DNA of 64,000 bases. Source: Burkholderia pyrrocinia. GTDB taxonomy: Bacteria > Pseudomonadota > Gammaproteobacteria > Burkholderiales > Burkholderiaceae. The notes under the pieces were generated by a model. It was given only the letters and a program-made list of their open reading frames with translations, was not told the DNA's origin and made no database searches. The stretch spans positions 1,550,001 to 1,614,000 of the forward strand of contig NZ_CP070978.1 of the NCBI RefSeq assembly GCF_018417535.1, given 5' to 3'. Of this stretch, positions 59,791-64,000 are shown one piece after another. A program made the translations under genes and the position numbers. The stretch's first letter is position 1, and each line of letters opens with the position of its first letter.

Positions 59791-60717
59791 ATGCTCGATC
59801 TCGACGACCTTCGACTCGTTCGCGCGATCGGCGCGTCGCGTTCATTGGCCGCTGCCGCGCGCCTGCTCGATCTCACGCCGCCCGCGGTCACGATTCGCCT
59901 GCAGCGGATGGAAGCGCGATTGAGTGCACGGCTCGCCGTGCGGCAGTCGAAAGGGATCGCGTTGACCGACGAAGGGCAACGGCTGTACCAGGAAGCCGTC
60001 GATATTCTCGAGCGCGTGGAGGCGCTGCCGGTCAGCATCTCGGGCGACCACGGCGACGTGCAAGGCACGCTGCGCGTCGTCGCCCCGTTCGGCTTCGGGC
60101 GCAAGTACGTCGCGCGGATCGTGCGCGACGTGCAACGCGCGCATCCGAAGCTCGAAATCTCGCTCCACCTGTCGGAGAGCCCGTTGACGAGCGCGTCGGC
60201 GGCCGATGTGGTCGTGCATGTCGGCAGCCTCAAGTCCTCTTCGTGGATCGGCTATCCGCTGGCGCCCAACGAGCGTTTCCTGTGTGCGAGCCCCGCGTAC
60301 GCACGCCGCATCAAGGAGCTGAATCATCCGTCCGACCTGGCTCGATACGACTGCCTGTGTCTGCGCGAGAACGACGAGGACATCCCGCGCTGGCGCTTCT
60401 CGCCAAGCGGCAACGGTCAACGCGAGCCCCGACGGTCCACCGTCATCCGTGTCTCGGGCGCGCTGTCCTCCAACGACGGCACCGTCATCACCGAATGGGC
60501 ATTGGCCGGGCTCGGGATCGTGGAACGCTCGGAATGGGACGTCGCCCCGCTGCTGGCGAATGGCAAGCTCGTCCGGTTGCTGCCCGACTGGAGCCTGCCG
60601 CCCGCGCCGGTGACGGCGCTGTTGCCGTCGCGCACCGGCCGCTCCGCACGGCAGCGGATTTTTCTCGAAGCCGCGCGGCAGTTTCTCGATCCGCCACCGT
60701 GGCGCGGCAAAGCATGA
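59791..60717 (+). CDS. LysR-family transcriptional regulator
   Basis: A 308-residue regulator with DNA-binding region at residues ~1-58 (LDDLRLVRAIGASRSLAAAA, LLDLTPPAVTIRLQRMEARL) and an effector domain (CASPAYARRIKELNHPSDLA). It belongs to the DsdC/AaeR-like group by style. The ATG at 59791 begins the domain. It is 127 bases upstream of the PLP-enzyme gene on the same strand, and TTAA boxes before both genes make it the likely activator of that gene and of itself. Confidence 0.87.
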   Translation: MLDLDDLRLVRAIGASRSLAAAARLLDLTPPAVTIRLQRMEARLSARLAVRQSKGIALTDEGQRLYQEAVDILERVEALPVSISGDHGDVQGTLRVVAPFGFGRKYVARIVRDVQRAHPKLEISLHLSESPLTSASAADVVVHVGSLKSSSWIGYPLAPNERFLCASPAYARRIKELNHPSDLARYDCLCLRENDEDIPRWRFSPSGNGQREPRRSTVIRVSGALSSNDGTVITEWALAGLGIVERSEWDVAPLLANGKLVRLLPDWSLPPAPVTALLPSRTGRSARQRIFLEAARQFLDPPPWRGKA

Positions 60718-60745
60718 GCCGCACCACGACTCCGCGATTCTTCCG

Positions 60746-60776
60746 ATTAAACGACGCTTAATGACGGATTAGTCAT
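60746..60776. promoter_or_regulatory. TTAA-type boxes before the PLP-enzyme gene
   Basis: ATTAA, seven bases, TTAAT (60746-60762) contains the T-N11-A pattern of LysR sites. It overlaps ATGAC, six bases, GTCAT (60761-60776), and a further GTTAAA lies at 60779-60784. The cluster is about 60-100 bases upstream of the GTG at 60845. Confidence 0.5.
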
Positions 60777-60844
60777 GCGTTAAACACGGTGCCCGCCGAC
60801 TGCCCTACTGTGTTCGCGTCGGCAACACTCCGAGGCAACGCATC

Positions 60845-61975
60845 GTGCACATTCAAACCCTCAACACCCCGGCCGCATTGATCGATGTCGGCCGCATGCG
60901 TCGCAACATCGACCGCATGCAGGCGCATCTGGACGCACTCGGCGTCAGGTTCCGGCCGCACGTCAAGACCACCAAATGCCGGCACGTCGTCGACGCGCAA
61001 ATCGCGGCGGGTGCGCACGGCATCACGGTGTCGACGCTCAAGGAAGCCGAGCAGTTCTTCGCGGGCGGCGTCCGGGACATCGTCTATGCGGTCGGCATGG
61101 TGCCCACCAAACTGAGCCAGGCGCTCGCGCTGCGCCGGCAGGGCTGCGACCTGAAGATCGTCGCCGACAGCCTGCAGGCCGCGCACGCAATCGCCGAATT
61201 CGGGCGCGAGCACGGCGAGCGTTTCGAAGTCTGGATCGAGGTCGACGTCGACGGCCACCGCTCGGGCGTCCCGCCTGAAGGCGACGGGCTGATCGACGTG
61301 GGCCGCGCACTGGTCGACGGCGGAATGATGCTGGGCGGGGTCCTGGCTCACGCGGGCTCCAGCTACGACTACAACACGCGGGACGCGCTGGTGGCGATCG
61401 CCGAACAGGAGCGCAGCCGCACCGTGCGGGCCGCGGAGCGACTCAGGGCCGCCGGGTTGCCCTGCCCGGTCGTAAGTATCGGTTCGACGCCCACCGCCCT
61501 GTCGGCGGACAACCTCGACGGTGTCACCGAGGTCCGCGCCGGCGTGTATGTGCTGTTCGACCTCGTCATGCACAACATCGGCGTGTGCGAGCTGTCCGAC
61601 ATCGCGTTGTCGGTGCTGACCACCGTCATCGGACACCAGGAAGAGAAAGGCTGGGCGATCGTCGACGCGGGCTGGATGGCGATGAGCCGCGACCGCGGAA
61701 CGCAGCGACAGGCGCGCGATTTCGGCTACGGGCAGGTCTGCTCCGAAGACGGCGAAGTACTCGGCGACTACGTCGTGAGCGCAGCGAACCAGGAGCACGG
61801 CATCGTGTCGCGTATCGGCTCGCCCGACACGGGCATCGCGCAGCGATTTCCGATCGGAACGCGCCTGCGCATCCTGCCGAATCACGCGTGCGCCACCGGC
61901 GCGCAACACCCCGAATATCAGGCAATCGGCGAAGGCGGCACCGTACACGCGTGGCCGCGCTTCTACGGATGGTGA
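60845..61975 (+). CDS. DSD1/D-threonine aldolase-family PLP enzyme
   Basis: A 376-residue fold-type III PLP enzyme. The Schiff-base Lys is K41 in RPHVKTTK; the zinc ligands of the D-serine dehydratase fold are H347 and C349 in PNHACA. Relatives are eukaryotic-type D-serine dehydratase, D-threo-3-hydroxyaspartate dehydratase, D-threonine aldolase and the BhcC aldolase; which reaction applies cannot be told from motifs. The start is GTG with GAGG nine bases upstream. An OCD-fold reductase gene follows after 108 bases. Confidence 0.83.
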   Translation: MHIQTLNTPAALIDVGRMRRNIDRMQAHLDALGVRFRPHVKTTKCRHVVDAQIAAGAHGITVSTLKEAEQFFAGGVRDIVYAVGMVPTKLSQALALRRQGCDLKIVADSLQAAHAIAEFGREHGERFEVWIEVDVDGHRSGVPPEGDGLIDVGRALVDGGMMLGGVLAHAGSSYDYNTRDALVAIAEQERSRTVRAAERLRAAGLPCPVVSIGSTPTALSADNLDGVTEVRAGVYVLFDLVMHNIGVCELSDIALSVLTTVIGHQEEKGWAIVDAGWMAMSRDRGTQRQARDFGYGQVCSEDGEVLGDYVVSAANQEHGIVSRIGSPDTGIAQRFPIGTRLRILPNHACATGAQHPEYQAIGEGGTVHAWPRFYGW

Positions 61976-62083
61976 GCGGTGCCCTGCATCGAAGCCATCC
62001 CGCCCACACATTGACTATTTGTCTAAATCTGGACACACTTTAAACTTTCCCGATTCGCCTTGGGCCGGAAAGCCTGACCTGAC

Positions 62084-63055
62084 ATGCCGACAGACGCCCG
62101 ACTCCTTCTTCTCGACCGCGATGCCGTCGAACCCGCCCTTCAGGCCGAGCACGTGATGGCTGCGGTGCGGGAAGCCTTTGTGCTGCACGGCCAAAGGGCC
62201 GGACGCGTGTTCCCGGTGGTCCGCGAGAAACTGCACACCGGTGGTGTATTCGGCATCAAGTCGGGCGACGTCGCGAGCCAGGATCTGCTCGGGTTCAAGG
62301 CGGCCGGATTCTGGCCCGGCAACCGGGCCCGCGGCGGCGAGCCGCATCAGGCAACCGTCGCGCTGTTCGATCCGGCCACGGGCCGCCCGCTCTGCATCAT
62401 GGACGGCAACGCGATCACCACCGCGCGGACCGGTGCCGCCGGCGGCCTCGGGCTGCAACTGCTGGCCCGCCGCGACAGCACGCGGATCTGCGTGTTCGGC
62501 ACGGGCGTGCAGGCGCGCGTCCAGCTCGACTATGCGCTCAGGCTGCTGCCGCAACGTTGCGCGGTGCAGTACGTGAACCGCAACGGCGAGCCGGACCCGG
62601 TGTTCGAATCGGCGTTCCGCGAACGATGCGCGATCCGCGTCGCTCGCGACCGGAACGACGCGGTGGCCGATAGCGACGTGGTCATCACGGCAACGCCCGG
62701 CGGCGGCGCCTTGTTCGATGCGGATGCGGTTCAACCGGGCACCCATCTGACCTGCGTGGGCGCCGACACTGCGGGCAAGCGCGAACTTCCGGCCGGCGTG
62801 CTGGAACGTGCGCGCGTTTTTGTGGACGATCACGATCAGGCGCGCAGCATTGGCGAGTGTCAGTGGGCGCCGGATCTGCCGCGCACCGAAATCGGCGACC
62901 TGCTCGCCGGGACGGCGTCGGTCGACCGCTCGCCGAGCGAGATCACCGTATTCGACATGACCGGACTCGCACTCCAGGACCTGACCGTCGCGCGCTTTCT
63001 GTATGAGCAGGCCCTTGAAAACGGCACGGGGATCTCAGTTCCGTGGCCCTGGTAA
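62084..63055 (+). CDS. Ornithine cyclodeaminase/mu-crystallin-family reductase
   Basis: A 323-residue NAD(P)-dependent enzyme: GVFGIKSGDVASQDLLGFKA, the Rossmann turn VFGTGVQARVQLDYAL (near residue 143), and HLTCVGADTAGKRELPA. This shorter group includes iminosuccinate reductase (BhcD), ketimine reductases and alanine dehydrogenases as well as cyclodeaminases. Next to a hydroxyaspartate-type PLP enzyme, iminosuccinate or another imino acid is a reasonable substrate guess. The 108-base gap before it contains TTGACT and TGTC-N8-GACA (62020-62035), so it may have its own promoter. Confidence 0.78.
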   Translation: MPTDARLLLLDRDAVEPALQAEHVMAAVREAFVLHGQRAGRVFPVVREKLHTGGVFGIKSGDVASQDLLGFKAAGFWPGNRARGGEPHQATVALFDPATGRPLCIMDGNAITTARTGAAGGLGLQLLARRDSTRICVFGTGVQARVQLDYALRLLPQRCAVQYVNRNGEPDPVFESAFRERCAIRVARDRNDAVADSDVVITATPGGGALFDADAVQPGTHLTCVGADTAGKRELPAGVLERARVFVDDHDQARSIGECQWAPDLPRTEIGDLLAGTASVDRSPSEITVFDMTGLALQDLTVARFLYEQALENGTGISVPWPW

Positions 63056-63078
63056 ACGACCTACCCCTTTCAACCGCC

Positions 63079-63801
63079 ATGCGTCTCGCCAAAGTATCCG
63101 CCCTCTCGTTCGACCTGGACGACACCCTGTGGCCGTTCGGACCTGCCGTCGAACGGGCCGAAGCGGCACTTCGCACGTGGTTGATCGAACACGCGCCCAA
63201 TATCGCGAGCGTGCTATCCACGCAACAGATGCTGAGCGAGCTACGTGAGGAATACGAACGTTTGTGTCCGGACCTCGTCAGCGACTATCGCGCGTTGCGA
63301 CTCGGCTCGATCCGGCTTGCGCTGGAGCGCGCGAACGAAGACGTCGCGCTGACCGAGCGCGCCTACGACGTCTTCTATGCCGCGCGGAACAACGTCGAGT
63401 TCTATGAAGACGCGTTGCCGGCGCTGGCCTGGTTGAGTGCGCGGTTTCCGTTGATCGCGGTGACCAACGGCAACGCGGATCTCCGGCTGACCGGCGGCGG
63501 AGAATTCTTTCGGGAAACGCTCAGCGCGCGCGTGTTCGGGACCGCGAAGCCGGAACCCGAAATATTCCATGCGGCGGCGAAGGCACTCGACGTGCGGCCG
63601 GCGGAATTACTGCACGTCGGGGACGACTACCACCTCGATATCGTCGGTGCATTGAATGCGGGGCTTCAGGCGGCATGGGTGGTTCGCGACCATCATCCGG
63701 AAGTGGAGCGGGTTGTACCTCGTGCCGCGTCGCCACATCTCACCATTCGCGACTTGTCGATGCTGTGTCGCGCGCTCGGCGGGCCTGTCGAGGTGTCGTG
63801 A
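63079..63801 (+). CDS. HAD-family phosphatase
   Basis: A 240-residue HAD hydrolase (YjjG/5'-nucleotidase-like subgroup). Motif I is D12-L-D14-D-T in LSFDLDDTLWPFG; motif II VTNGN; motif III Lys in TAKPEPEIF; motif IV GDDYHLDIVGA. It dephosphorylates a small metabolite, not identifiable here. A GTG at 63043, overlapping the reductase gene, would add 12 residues; ATG 63079 is preferred because the catalytic Asp then falls at its usual distance from the terminus, although neither has a clear ribosome site. Confidence 0.83.
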   Translation: MRLAKVSALSFDLDDTLWPFGPAVERAEAALRTWLIEHAPNIASVLSTQQMLSELREEYERLCPDLVSDYRALRLGSIRLALERANEDVALTERAYDVFYAARNNVEFYEDALPALAWLSARFPLIAVTNGNADLRLTGGGEFFRETLSARVFGTAKPEPEIFHAAAKALDVRPAELLHVGDDYHLDIVGALNAGLQAAWVVRDHHPEVERVVPRAASPHLTIRDLSMLCRALGGPVEVS

Positions 63802-63824
63802 CCGCATGCCAGCGGAATTGCTCA

Positions 63825-63852
63825 GTCGGTCATGCCATCCGGTATGACCGAC
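63825..63852. terminator. Hairpin after the HAD gene
   Basis: GTCGGTCAT (63825-63833) and ATGACCGAC (63844-63852) form a perfect 9-base stem around a 10-base loop, 23 bases after the HAD stop. It lies at the border with the Rhs debris on the opposite strand. Confidence 0.5.
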
Positions 63853-63854
63853 GC

Positions 63855-64000
63855 CGCCTTCTTCGCGTCTGCAATCCGCCGCGGCGCTTTCGGCCACACC
63901 CGTTTCATCCACCAGTTCCTGAGGTGCCCCAAGATGATCGTACTGGTAGAACGGTGTTGTACGCCGCGTCTTCGCCGGCCCTTGCACAAAGCGCACGGTC
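63855..64000 (-). pseudogene. Fragment of an Rhs-family gene
   Basis: On the minus strand from the window edge the frame reads PFYQYDHLGAPQELVDETG, the highly conserved Rhs core segment. Right after it the frame is disturbed: the expected Rhs continuation seems to continue in a different frame (KAPRRIADAKKAAS), then stops. The sequence looks like the decayed end of an Rhs element whose main part lies outside the window. Rhs proteins deliver C-terminal toxins through type VI secretion. Confidence 0.5.

Noticed and set aside
60845..63055. Complete beta-hydroxyaspartate cycle
   Set aside because: Only two of the four enzyme types are present; no aspartate-glyoxylate aminotransferase or hydroxyaspartate dehydratase gene is in the window.
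1..64000. CRISPR arrays, tRNA/rRNA genes, prophage or insertion sequences
   Set aside because: No regularly spaced repeats, no cloverleaf or rRNA sequence and no transposase or integrase frame were recognised on either strand.

Overview
The window looks like chromosomal DNA of a Burkholderia, most likely a member of the B. cepacia complex. The grounds are roughly two-thirds G+C throughout, third positions almost always G or C, GTG/TTG starts beside strong GGAG sites, an OmpC-type porin, and a high density of LysR/AsnC regulators with small catabolic and transport operons. No rRNA, tRNA, CRISPR array or intact insertion sequence was seen. The assignment rests on style and gene content, not on a search.

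Layout. 1-88 is the start of a divergent gene cut by the window edge. 384-7199 is a seven-gene operon: an ABC importer of the polyamine/opine type wrapped around a three-subunit [2Fe-2S]/FAD amine oxidase. 7224-15459 (minus strand) reads acyl-CoA ligase, acyl-CoA dehydrogenase, CoA transferase, MFS carrier, porin, BON protein, serine hydrolase, with a divergent LysR regulator at 15561; together they suggest uptake and CoA activation of an unidentified carboxylate. 16597-17687 is a scar made of three broken genes. 17699-22259 holds a YbfB-type MFS protein, an RBBP9-type hydrolase divergent from an AsnC regulator, a 40-residue acidic peptide followed by an M29-like metalloenzyme, and a GNAT acetyltransferase.

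22315-27852 has an AraC regulator divergent from a GMC alcohol oxidase and a Baeyer-Villiger monooxygenase fused to an esterase, which could carry an alcohol through ketone and ester to acid plus alcohol. 28070-29654 holds an exported phosphatase-fold protein lacking its catalytic Cys and a HigB/HigA-like toxin-antitoxin pair. 29679-36143 has a DedA/PAP2/LssY membrane protein, a small HExxH protein, a NarL-type two-component system and small unknowns. 36156-40907 pairs an MFS carrier and an orphan ABC binding protein with a divergent TctDE-like two-component system. 40950-49588 is a complete Liv-type importer (LivH and LivM fused) divergent from a LysR regulator, a flavin monooxygenase and two AhpD-fold proteins.

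49631-52489 is an AsnC regulator divergent from ornithine cyclodeaminase and a citrulline hydrolase (CtlX type), a short citrulline-ornithine-proline route. 52623-57849 is an unusual operon of a DUF2760 protein and two divergent Hsp70s. 58110-59594 is an Rrf2 regulator divergent from a thioredoxin-reductase-like flavoprotein across a large palindrome. 59791-63801 is a LysR regulator, a D-serine/3-hydroxyaspartate-type PLP enzyme, an ornithine-cyclodeaminase-fold reductase and a HAD phosphatase. The window ends in debris of an Rhs gene.

The best candidates for something undescribed are the acidic peptide plus M29-like enzyme unit (20460-21733), the BVMO-esterase fusion operon, the exported pseudo-phosphatase and the DUF2760/double-Hsp70 operon. 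All functional statements are read from motifs and context by eye; nothing was searched or computed beyond manual reading.
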